Shown here in pieces: positions 45,821-55,414 of a stretch of DNA of 64,000 nt. The stretch is from Ophiura sarsii. Lineage: Eukaryota > Echinodermata > Ophiuroidea > Amphilepidida > Ophiuridae. The number at the start of each line of letters is the position of its first letter. Position 1 is the stretch's first letter. The stretch lies in the NCBI GenBank assembly GCA_035610835.1, contig CM069450.1:36470886-36534885 (forward strand), written 5' to 3'. A model generated the notes under the pieces. It was not told the origin of the DNA. It worked only from the letters and a program-made list of their open reading frames with translations, and did no database searches. The translations under genes and the position numbers were made by a program.

Positions 45821-46140
45821 ACCTTGATTTTTTCAAAAATCAAGGTTCTGTATCTCTGCCGTTTCTTACCTTGATTTTTTCCAAAAACGAGGTTCTGTAT
45901 CTCTGCCGTTTCTTTCTTCTTACCTTGATTTTTTCCAAAAATCGAGGTTCTGTATCTCTGCCGTTTCTTTACCTTGATTTTTCAAAAAATCGAGGTACTC
46001 TATCTCTGCCGTTTCTTACCTTAGTCGAAAATTGACTAAGGTTCTATTTTCTATGTGTTTCTTTCTTCTTCTTTCTTTCTTTACCTTGATTTTTCCCAAA
46101 AATCGAGGTTCTGTATCTCTGCCGTTTCTTTCTTCTTCTT
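45821..46140 (+). repeat. Stack of six family B/D 5' hairpins
   Basis: Six hairpins at about 45821, 45870, 45923, 45972, 46018 and 46082, mostly ACCTTGATTTTT / AAAAATCAAGGT or ATCGAGGT variants. Each is followed by 'TCTGTATCTCTGCCGTTTC' or a close form and a TTC tail. The fifth has a different stem (ACCTTAGTC...GACTAAGGT) with a related tail. The right arm AAAATCAAGGT is found just inside the family B 3' ends, giving the asymmetric terminal repeat. Confidence 0.75.
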
Positions 46141-47396
46141 CTTTCCTCAAACCGGGCCTTACACACAGTCTAGAAAATGCATCTCCTCCTACATCTTACA
46201 TGCTACAATCACCAGACTTGGTCAGTAGGACCCCCAACCAGACTTTCATATAGGGTGTTCACGGTTTGGGGTCAAAGGTCACACAGGGGTCACTAGAGGG
46301 TCAAAAGGTGATTTTTACTTAAAACGCATTTCCATTTTCCATTTAGTGAAATAACCTACATTTTGTAGGATCGTCAAAATTGGTCCACATATTGCTTATG
46401 ACCGTACGCATATATAATAGTTCGGTTTTTAAAATTAAAAATCATTTGGGGTCACTAGGGGTCAAAATGTAAATTTTCAATTCGATCACTCAAAATGCAT
46501 CTTGTCTCAGTAGAAATGACTCATGACCTTCACAATTATTCAAAAGATTCCTTGAGTCCATGCACATATAGGGTGTTCAGCGATTAAAAGTGACATGTCA
46601 TACGGGGTCACTAGGGGTCATTGAACTTTACAGAGGTAAAAGTTAAGACATGCTCCGATTTGGACCGGGTTTGTTGCATCTTGTTTGGTTTGATGAGCCA
46701 AGAAAATAAATCAATCATATTGACCAGGTCAAAGGTCAAGAAGGGGTCACTAGGGGTCAAAATGTTAATTTTCACTTCTATTACTTAAAATGCATATCTT
46801 CCTACATCTTATATGCTACAATCACCAGACTTGGTCAGTAGAACCCCCCACCTAACCTTCATATAGGGTGTTCACCGTTTGGGGTCAAAGGTCAGACAGG
46901 GGTCACACGGGGTCAAAATGTGATTTTCCCTTAAAACGCATTTCCAATTTAGTGAAATGACCTAGGATCGTCAAAATCGGTCAACATATTCCTTATGACC
47001 ATGCGCATATGTAGTAGTTGTTTTTAAAAACATTTTTTTTTTGGGGTCACTAGGGGTCAAAATGTAAATTTTCACTCCTTTCGATCAAAATTCTTCTTGT
47101 CTCACAGGAAATGACTGACAGATGACCGTCTCAATTGGTCAAAAGATTCCTTTGTTCCATGCACATATAGGCATCTCAGCAATTGACATTTCATATGGGG
47201 TCACTAGGGGTCATTGACCTTTACAGGGGTAAAATTCAAGACTTAATCCGATTTTAACCTGACTTGTTTCTTCTTGATAAGCCAAGAAAAAAAGTCGATC
47301 ATCATAACGAGGTCAAAGGTCAAGAAGAGGTCACTAGGGATCATTTTCTCATAAAAAAATCAAGGTAGCCTGGTCTTAGACCAGAACAAGATCTAG
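46141..47396 (+). mobile_element. Helentron-like unit, family B
   Basis: Leader diverged ('GTCTAGAAAATGCATCTCC'), then GGTCA body. The 3' end is AAAATCAAGGTAGC, CTGGTCT/AGACCAG hairpin, AACAAGAT, CTAG at 47396 followed by TTC. It lies directly behind the stacked 5' hairpins. Confidence 0.65.
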
Positions 47397-49041
47397 TTCT
47401 GCTTCTTCTTCTTCTGGCAATATTTCTACAAAATGCTTCTTCTCCTACAGTTTACATGCTACAATCACCAGATTTGGTCAGTAGGACCCCCTACCTGACC
47501 TACATATAGGGTCTTCACAGTTTGGGGTCAAAGGTCACACAGGGGTCACTAGGGGTCAAAACGTGTTTTTCACTTAAAACGCATTTCCAATTTAGTGAAA
47601 TGACCTAGGGTCATCACAATTGGTCCACATATTCCTTATGACCGTACGCATGTATAATAGTTAGGTTTTTAAAATTAAAAATCATTTGGGGTCACTAGGG
47701 GTCAAAATGTAAATTTTCAATTCGATCACTTAAAATGCTTCTTGTCTCAGAGAAAATGACTCATGACCTTTATAATTGGTCAAAAGATTTCTTAGGTCCA
47801 TGCTCATATAGGGTCTTAAGCGATTAAAAATGACATGTCATATGGGGTCATTAGGGGTCATTGAACTTTACAGGGGTAAAAGTTAAGACATGCTCCGATT
47901 TGAACCGGGTTTGTTGCATCTTGTTTGGATTGATGAGCCAAGAAAATAAATTAATCATATTGACCAGGTCAAAGGTCAAGAAGGGGTCACTAGGGGTCAT
48001 TAAATTTTACAGAGGTAAATGTTAAGACATGCTCCGATTTGGACTGGGTTTGTTGCATCTTGTTTGGATTGATGAGCCAAGAAAAAAAGTCAAACATATT
48101 GACCAGGTCAAAGGTCAAGAAGGGGTCACTAGGGGTCATTGAACTTTACAGGGGTAACAGTTAAGACATGCTCCGATTTGGACCGGGTTTGTTGCATCTT
48201 GTTTGATTTTATGACCCAAGAAAATAAGTCAATCATATTGACCAGGTCAAAGGTCAAAAAGGGGTCACTAGGGGTCAAAATGTTAATTTTCACTTATATT
48301 ACTTAAAATGCTTCTCCTCCTACAGTTTACATGCTATAATCACCAGATTTGGTCAGTATGACCCCCTACCTGACTTACATATAGGGTCTTCACAGATTGG
48401 GGTCAAAGGTCACACAGGCGTCATAAAGGGTCAAAACGTAACTTTCACTTAAACGCCGTTTTAATTTAGTGAAATGACCTAGGATCGTCAAAACTGGTCA
48501 ACATATTCCTTATGACCGTACGCATATATAATAGTTCGTTTTTTAAAATCAAAAAATATTTGGGGTCACAGGGGTCAAAATGTTAATTTTCACTTGTATT
48601 ACTTAAAATGCTTCTCCTAATACAGTTCACATGCTATAATCACCAGATTTAGTCAGTAGGACCGCCTACCTGACTTACATATAGGGTCTTCACAGTTTGG
48701 GGTCAAAGGTCACACAGGGGTCATAAGGGGTCACATAACTTTACAGTGTAAAAGCTAAGACATGCTCCGATTTAGACCAGGTTTGTTGCATCTTGTTTGG
48801 TTTGATGAGCCAAGAAAATAAGTCAATCATATTGACCAGGTCAAAGGTCAAAAAGGGGTCACTAGGGGTCAATTCAAGACATGCTGCGAATTAGATCAGA
48901 CCTGTTTTATCTTGTTTGGTTCGATCAGGCAAGAATAAAAGTCAATCATCATAACCAGGTCAAAGGTCAGGAAGAGGTTACTACGGATCATTTTCTCATA
49001 AAAATCAAGGTGCCCTGGTCTTAGACCAGAACTAGATCTAG
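47397..49041 (+). mobile_element. Helentron-like unit, family B
   Basis: A TTC junction, family B leader, ~118-bp monomers and the standard hairpin-CTAG end at 49041. Very similar to the family B unit at 17187-18964, including the partial repeat 'GGTCACACAGGCGTCATAAA'. Confidence 0.65.
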
Positions 49042-50336
49042 TTTCTTCTTTCTTCTTTCTTTCTATCAAACCCACCTACAAAATGCTTCTTCTCCTACAG
49101 TTTACATGCTACAATCACCAAACTTGGTCAGATGGACCCCCTACTAGACCTTCATAAAAGTCATTCACAGTTTTTGGTCAAAGGTCACACAGGGGTCACT
49201 AGGGGTCAAAAGGTGATTTTCACTTAAAACGCATTTCCAATTTAGTGAAATGACCTAGGATCGTCAAAATTGGTCCACATATTCCTTATGACCGTACGCA
49301 TATATAATAGTTAGGTTTTTAAAATCAAAAATCATTTGGGGTCACTAGGGGTCAAAATGTTGATTTTCTTACCATATCACTTAAAATGCTTCTTGTCGTA
49401 TAGGAAATGGCTCATGAATGTCAGAATTGGTCAAAAGATTCCTTGGGTCCATGCACATACAGTGATCTCAGCGATTAAAATTGACGTGTCATGCGGGGTC
49501 ACTAGAGGTCATTGACCTATACAGTGGTAAAACGTGAGATATGCTCCGATTGGGACCGGGTTTGTTGCGTCTTGTTTGGATTGATGAGCCAAGAAAATAA
49601 GTTAATCAGATTGACCAGGTCAAAGGTCAAGAAGAGGTCAATACGGGTCATTGAACTTTACAGGGGTAAAAGTTAAGACATGATCCGATTTGGACCGGGT
49701 TTGTTGCATCTTGTTTAGATTGATGAGCCAAGAAAATAAGTCAATAATATTGACCAGGTCAAAGGTCAAGAAGGGGTCACTAGGGGTCATTGAACTTTAC
49801 AAAGGTAAAAGTTAAGACATGCTCCGATTTGGACCGGGTTTGTTGCATCTTGTTTGAATTGATGAACCAAGAAAATAAGTCAATAATATTGACCAGGTCA
49901 AAGGTCAAGAAGGGGTCACTAGGGGTCAAAATGTTAATTTTCACTTCTATTACTTAAAATGCTTCTCCTCCTACAGTTTACATGCTATAATCACCAGATT
50001 TGGTCAGTAGGACCCCCTTCCTGACTCACATACAGGGTCTTCACAGTTTGGGGTCAAAGGCCACACAGGCGTCATAAGGGATCAAAACGTGATTTTCACT
50101 TAAAACGCCGTTGAAATTTAGTGAAATGACCTAGGATCGTTAGAATTGGTCAACATATTCCTGTTGACCGTACGCATGTACAATAGTTCGGTTTTTAAAA
50201 TCGACAAATATTTGAGGTCACTAATGGTCAAAATGTAAATTTTACTCCATTCACTCAAAATACTACTTGTCCGAGAGAAAATGACCTATGATTGTCAGAA
50301 TTAGTCAAACGATTGCTCTCACCCATGTTTATATTT
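49042..50336 (+). mobile_element. Helentron-like unit, family B, cut off by another 5' end
   Basis: A TTC/TTTC junction, leader and GGTCA body run to about 50336, where a new 5' hairpin begins inside family A-like body sequence ('CACCCATGTTTATATT'). No 3' terminus for this copy was found downstream. Confidence 0.6.
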
Positions 50337-51556
50337 ACCTTGATTTTTTCAAAAATCCAGGTACTCTATCTCTGCCGTTTCTTTCATCTGCTTCTTCTTC
50401 TTCCAATATTTCTACAAAATGCTTCTTCTCCTACAGTTTACATGCTACAATCACAGAAGGACCCCCTACTAGACCTTCATAAAAGTTATTCACAGTTTTT
50501 GGTCAAAGGTCACACAGGGGTCACTAAGGGTCAAAAGGTGATTTTCACTTAAAACGCATTTCCAATTTAGTGAAATGACCTAGGATCGTCAAAATTGGTC
50601 CACATATTCCTTATGACCGTACGCATATATGATAGTTCGGTTTTTAAAATTAAAAATCATTTGGGGTCACTAGGGGTCAAAATATTGATTTTCTTACCAT
50701 CACTTAAAATGCTTCTTGTCTCAGAGGAAATGGCTCATGAATGTCAGAATTGGTCAAAAGATTCCTTGGTCCATGCACATACAGCGATCTCAGCGATTAA
50801 AATTGACGTGTCATGCGGGGTCACTAGAGGTCGTTGACCTATACAGTGGTAAAACGTGAGATATGCTCCGATTGGGACCGGGTTTGTTGCATCTTGTTTG
50901 GATTGATGAGCCGAGAAAATAAGTTAATCATATTGACCAGGTCAAAGGTCAAGAAGGGGTCAATAGGGGTCATTGAACTTTACAGGGGTAAAAGTTAAGA
51001 CATGATCCGATTTGGACCGGGTTTATTGCATCTTGTTTTGTTTGATGAGCCAAGAAAATAAGTCAATCATATTGAACAGGTCAAAGGTCAAGAAGGGGTC
51101 AATAGGGGTCATTGAACTTTGCAGGGGTAAAAGTTAAGACATGCTCCGATTTGGACCTGGTTTGTTGCATCTTGTTTGGTTTGATCAGTCAAAATGTTAA
51201 TTTTCACTTATATTACTTAAAATGCTTCTCCTCCTACAGTTTACATGCTATAATCACCAGATTTGGTCAGTAGGACCCCCTTCCTGGTCTTCACAGTTTG
51301 GGGTCAAAGGCCACACAGGCGTCATAAGGGGTAAAAACGTGATTCTTTTTAAAATTTATTTATTCACGGTATAACTTAAAACGCCGTTGCAATTTAGTGA
51401 AATGACCTAGGATCGTCAAAATTGGTCAACATATGCCTTTTGACCGTATGCATATATAATAGTTAGGTTTTCAATTAAATCATGACCTTGGGGTCAAACG
51501 GTCAGGAACAAGACAAAAATCAAGGTACCCTGGTCTTAGACCGGAGACATATCTCG
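50337..51556 (+). mobile_element. Helentron-like unit, family B, with its own 5' hairpin
   Basis: The 5' hairpin ACCTTGATTTTTTC...AAAATCCAGGT (50337-50362), the 'CTCTGCCGTTTC' tail and a TTC tract lead into the leader and GGTCA body. The 3' end is AAAATCAAGGTACC, a CTGGTCT/AGACCGG hairpin and CTCG at 51556, a decayed CTAG. It is the most complete single copy in the window with both ends. Confidence 0.65.
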
Positions 51557-51594
51557 TTGATATTACCTCACATAAACTGAAACTACATGTTTAC

Positions 51595-51615
51595 AGCAAC
51601 AACAACAACAACAAC
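51595..51615. repeat. (ACA)n microsatellite, target site of the gypsy element
   Basis: A short ACA run ending in ACAAC (51611-51615). The same ACAAC follows the far LTR at 58251-58255, so it is the 5-bp target-site duplication. Confidence 0.8.
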
Positions 51616-51793
51616 TATTTGTACCTCCTGGGCTCTTTATAACACATTAATAGACTCATTTATGATCCACATATTTAATGTTATTGTTCATTCTACTCCA
51701 TTGTAATATCGGCAAGCCCGTATTATAATGTGGGTTGCCGGTTGCATTTATGTAAACATTAACTGTTGCCCAATGGAATGCTTTACTCTAACA
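51616..51793 (-). repeat. 3' LTR of the gypsy element
   Basis: 178 bp, reading TGTTAGAG...ACAAATA on the minus strand. It matches the other LTR at all but three positions (counted by eye). It is preceded on the minus strand by a purine-rich tract. Confidence 0.9.
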
Positions 51794-51806
51794 TCCCCTT
51801 CCTTTA
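51794..51806 (-). other. Polypurine tract
   Basis: The minus strand reads AAAGGAAGGGGA immediately upstream of the 3' LTR, the expected position for the plus-strand primer of reverse transcription. Confidence 0.7.
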
Positions 51807-52862
51807 AAGAAAGGTTAATACTTTGCATGTACTTTCAGATACAAGATAAACGCATTCATAATAAAGTTACAGTCTTTAACTATAGAGTTTACATGACAGT
51901 TCACTGTGAGTTGCTTTCAATAAAGTCTCTGATATTGATATATTGTTCAGTCTGTTTGATTGAGTTCTTGTGGAGTTAGTTTTCATTTGAACTATAAACT
52001 TCAAACTTTTAAAACACTTTAAACAACTCTGAAATGTAGTTAGATTTCTACATTTAAAACACATATGATTAAATGATTGATTGGTAATAATTAAACTCAG
52101 AACCTCGGCTTTCATACCGGATACACTGTTCTGGTTTTCACACAATAAAGCTATGCATATTTGACTCCTCTTTTCTCCTCCAATCACAAAAAATTAACAC
52201 AACTGTGCTGGCAAGATGACTTGATAAAATGTCTGATGATTGACTGGATGACATGTTGAGTTGACTTGACTGCTCCAAAGCTGCTCCACTGGCAAAATAA
52301 TTGAGGAGGCATAGCATACAAAATAATCAGTAAATTTTTCACTGAATTTGGTACCCAAATTAATTTTTTAGTGTGTGTAACATGTAACATGCTAGAACAT
52401 GTAAAACATGCATGTGTATACATATGTCTGGTATTGTGAAGCGAAACAGTTGGTAGACTTCCAACATTTCTATGTAATTAACTTAGATGAGTTATGTATT
52501 ATTTATAATCTCATCATCTAAAATTTGGAAATTATTTAACTGGCAAATTACACAGTAATTTGTATATAAAACTGATTGATGCAATTATGACACATACAAA
52601 TTGACATGTTTAAAATTTAGCAAAAATTAGCAATGAAATGACATGATAGTCTTGAATCAAGTCTTTTTGATGAACTTAAAACTGCTCATCCACAGGAAAC
52701 TAGACTTGGTTCAAGCCTCAATAAATGTAAATAATCACACAAAATGATTTTTTTTAAACAAAAATAGTCTGTAGACTTGGCCTGAGTCTCACACTAAATA
52801 CTAATCAATGAAATAAAACCAATGCCAGTAATGCTACCAAAATGGTCCCTACAAGGTACACC
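51807..52862 (-). other. 3' internal region of gypsy without recognisable gene
   Basis: About 1.05 kb between the integrase stop and the polypurine tract. Frames of 79-103 codons on the minus strand (51876-52187, 52184-52423) have no signal peptide, membrane segment or envelope-like motif that I can see. It may be untranslated. Confidence 0.5.
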
Positions 52863-54110
52863 TTAATTGTAATGGGTGACGCAATCTTGCAGGTAACGCG
52901 GCTTCCTGATTGATCTTCCTGCTCTGGACTTTGATTCTTTTGGAGGTTGATCATGTTGCTGTGGCTGCGGTACACACTGCTGTTCTGGCTGTGCTGGAAA
53001 TCGCTGAACTGGCATGTCATCATCTGAGTCATCACTATCTTGTGGTTGGAATTGTTCTTTGGATGACTTGAGTTGTCTGCGGTTGCGACGCAAAATGACA
53101 CCGGATTCAGTTTCAATCTCGTAGGATCTTGGTGCTACTTTCTTCTTAACAACAGCCTTTGTCCAGATTTTCTTGTACTTTCCAGGTTGAACACGTACAA
53201 CATCACCTGACTTGAGTTCGGGCAGGTCTTTAGCAGTTTTGTCATAATATTGAGCTTGCTTCTTCTGCTTCTGTTGGTGTTGATCAGCAACCTTCTTGTT
53301 GAGCTCGGGTTTCAGGAGCTTGTCTTTGGTTGGTAACAAAGTCTTTGTTCTTCTGTTGAACAGTCTTTGTACTGGGCTTGTGTCCATATCTTTGGTGGGA
53401 GTGTTTCTATACTCCAGCATTGCTAAGTGAACATCTGTCTTTGATGCTTTAGCTTTGCGCATCAGATTCTTGGCTATCTTAACCGACGATTCTGCTTTCC
53501 CATTGCTTTGTGGGTATAACGGCGAGGATGTTGTGTGCTTGAACAACCATTCCTTACTGAACAACTCAAACTCTGTGCTGACATATTGTCTCGCATTATC
53601 TGACACGACCTCGTCAGGAATTCCGTATCTACAGAAATGTGATTTCAGCTTTCTGATAACTGTCTTGGATGTTGTGTCTTCCAAGTAGTCTACCTCAAAG
53701 AATCCTGAATAATAGTCTACTGTCAGCAGGTAGTCTAGGCCATGTATTGTAAACAAATCTGTTCCTATTTTGGCCCATGGACGATCTGGTATGTCATGTG
53801 ATTGTAGTGTCTCTTTCTGCTGTTTTGTCTCATATGTACGACATACTTCACATGTCTCGATGAACTCTTTAACTTCTGCATTCATCCTCGGCCAATATAA
53901 TATCTCTCTGGCTCTTCTCAAACAGACTTCCACACCCATATGTGATGAATGGATTCTGTTCATCATATCTTTACGAAGGGATCTTGGAACCACTACTCTT
54001 TCACCACGGCATATTATGTCATCTTCGACACTCAGTTCGTCTCTTATGTTGTAATATACAGCTGCAGCATTTGGCACATCACTTTTATGTTCTGGCCATC
54101 CTCTGAAGAT
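52863..54110 (-). CDS. pol: gypsy integrase (3' part of pol)
   Basis: Catalyses insertion of the retrotransposon cDNA. Counting from the GTG at 54077 as residue 1, a zinc-binding H43-x2-H46 ... C76-x2-C79 module comes first. Then the catalytic core with D107 (G-T-D-L-F), D160 (S-D-N) and E196 (G-K-A-E), which is D,D-35-E spacing. A C-terminal GPY/F-type module (R-S-Y-E-I-E-T-E-S-G ... R-R-N-R-R) follows. The DDE triad looks intact. The frame is open upstream to about 54110 and is out of phase with the RNase H side, so the GTG is not a real start; integrase would be released from a Pol polyprotein. S-D-N-A-R-Q replaces the more common S-D-N-G-P-Q. Antisense frames here are shadows. Confidence 0.85.
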   Translation of the reverse strand: MFRGWPEHKSDVPNAAAVYYNIRDELSVEDDIICRGERVVVPRSLRKDMMNRIHSSHMGVEVCLRRAREILYWPRMNAEVKEFIETCEVCRTYETKQQKETLQSHDIPDRPWAKIGTDLFTIHGLDYLLTVDYYSGFFEVDYLEDTTSKTVIRKLKSHFCRYGIPDEVVSDNARQYVSTEFELFSKEWLFKHTTSSPLYPQSNGKAESSVKIAKNLMRKAKASKTDVHLAMLEYRNTPTKDMDTSPVQRLFNRRTKTLLPTKDKLLKPELNKKVADQHQQKQKKQAQYYDKTAKDLPELKSGDVVRVQPGKYKKIWTKAVVKKKVAPRSYEIETESGVILRRNRRQLKSSKEQFQPQDSDDSDDDMPVQRFPAQPEQQCVPQPQQHDQPPKESKSRAGRSIRKPRYLQDCVTHYN

Positions 54111-54323
54111 TCAGTTGCTGCATTGACTTGTCTTTCTTGGTTTCACTGCGGATCTCTTCCAATCTTGGTTCTGCTACTCTCATACTTTGTAACATGTTTA
54201 CAGTCTCTTTCTCTTGAACTGCGACTGGATTGTCCACATCTGGTAGATAAGCTCTACTCAGAGTATCTGCAAGATACATATGCTTGCCTGGATGATAGTT
54301 GATTTCTGCTTCATACTTTTGTA
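54085..54323 (-). pseudogene. pol: gypsy pol segment between RNase H and integrase, isolated by MITE and frameshift
   Basis: Continues the RNase H domain (motif H-P-G-K-H ... A-D-T-L-S-R at its start, which is conserved in gypsy Pol) into the linker before integrase. On its 5' side it is separated from the RT/RNase H frame by the MITE at 54324-55414. On its 3' side it hits a stop at 54085, while the integrase frame is already open at 54110, so a single-base-type frame change lies between about 54100 and 54115. No start codon of its own is expected. Confidence 0.8.
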
Positions 54324-55414
54324 CACACTAAAAACGACGGGGTCAAAATATTGACCCTCTTACGGGGTCAGTTTTATTTAACCCGATTTGTGGTTAAATC
54401 AACAACTGTCGGGGTCATTTGGCATCATATTGAAATGACCCCTAAAAGGGTCATATTTAAATGACCCTAAATATAGTCATGAATGACCTAGTCATTAAAG
54501 ACCCTAAATATATATGACCCTAAATATAGTCATTTTCAACCACGTTCCGGGGTCATTTGCTAATCGGGATATACCGTTATCAAAATGACCCCTGAATATG
54601 GTCATTTTTTGACCCTACACTGCAAAAACTCCGGTGTTAAACTACAACACTGAGCCGGTGTTACGCTCCTGGTGTTAATGTTGGTGTTAGGTCAACACCA
54701 TAGGAATAACTGATGTAACACTTCTCATGGTGTTAAATTTCTTGTGTTAAACTTGGTGTAAGAATAACTCCCATGGGTGTCACTATTCCACACATGCGCA
54801 CGGGAGTGGGTTATATTGGTTTTTTAACACTTTGGATTGTATATTTATATATTTGATCTAGTGATTCGATCTGCAACATGCACCATTCCATAATTAAATG
54901 GCAAGTAAGAACATTAATTCACAAAAACGTTCAAGTTTTAATAAATTTGAACTGTTGAACAGTGAAATATGTTATTCGTGGTTAAATCAACCACTGTCGG
55001 GGTCATGTGGCATCATATTGAAATGACCCCTAAAAGGGTCATATTTAAATGACCCTAAATATAGTCATGAATGACCCTAGTCATGAATGACCCTAAATAT
55101 ATATGACCCTAAATATAGTCATTTTCAACCACGTTCCGGGGTCATTTGCTAATCGGGATATACCGTTATCAAAATGACCCCTGAATATGGTCATTTTTTG
55201 ACCCTAATATAGTCAGAGAGAAAAAGAGAAATATAGTCATTTGACCCCAAGGATAGTCATTTTTAACCACAATTTGGGTGACATTTTTGACTAGATCACC
55301 GGGGTCAAATTTGACCCTTTTTTAGTCGGTGCATAGTTGACTCCGTAAGCGGGGTTAAAAATGACCCTTTTGTGGTTGAATTTTGACCACGTATTTTTAA
55401 GATTTTTTAGTGTG
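54324..55414. mobile_element. MITE inserted in gypsy pol, TA target duplication
   Basis: The 1091-bp element begins CACACTAAAAA and ends TTTTTTAGTGTG, with TA on both sides (54322-54323, 55415-55416), as in Tc1/mariner-type insertions. The interior is built from GGGTCA / TGACCC / AGTCAT words and contains a ~220-bp direct duplication (54391-54610 and 54981-55200). Between the copies is a GGTGTTA-rich segment (54616-54960) starting TACACTGCAAAAAC, possibly a second nested element. No transposase. Confidence 0.8.

Noticed and set aside
51876..52423. Envelope-like gene downstream of integrase
   Set aside because: The frames are short, in different phases and lack a signal peptide, membrane anchor or furin-like site.
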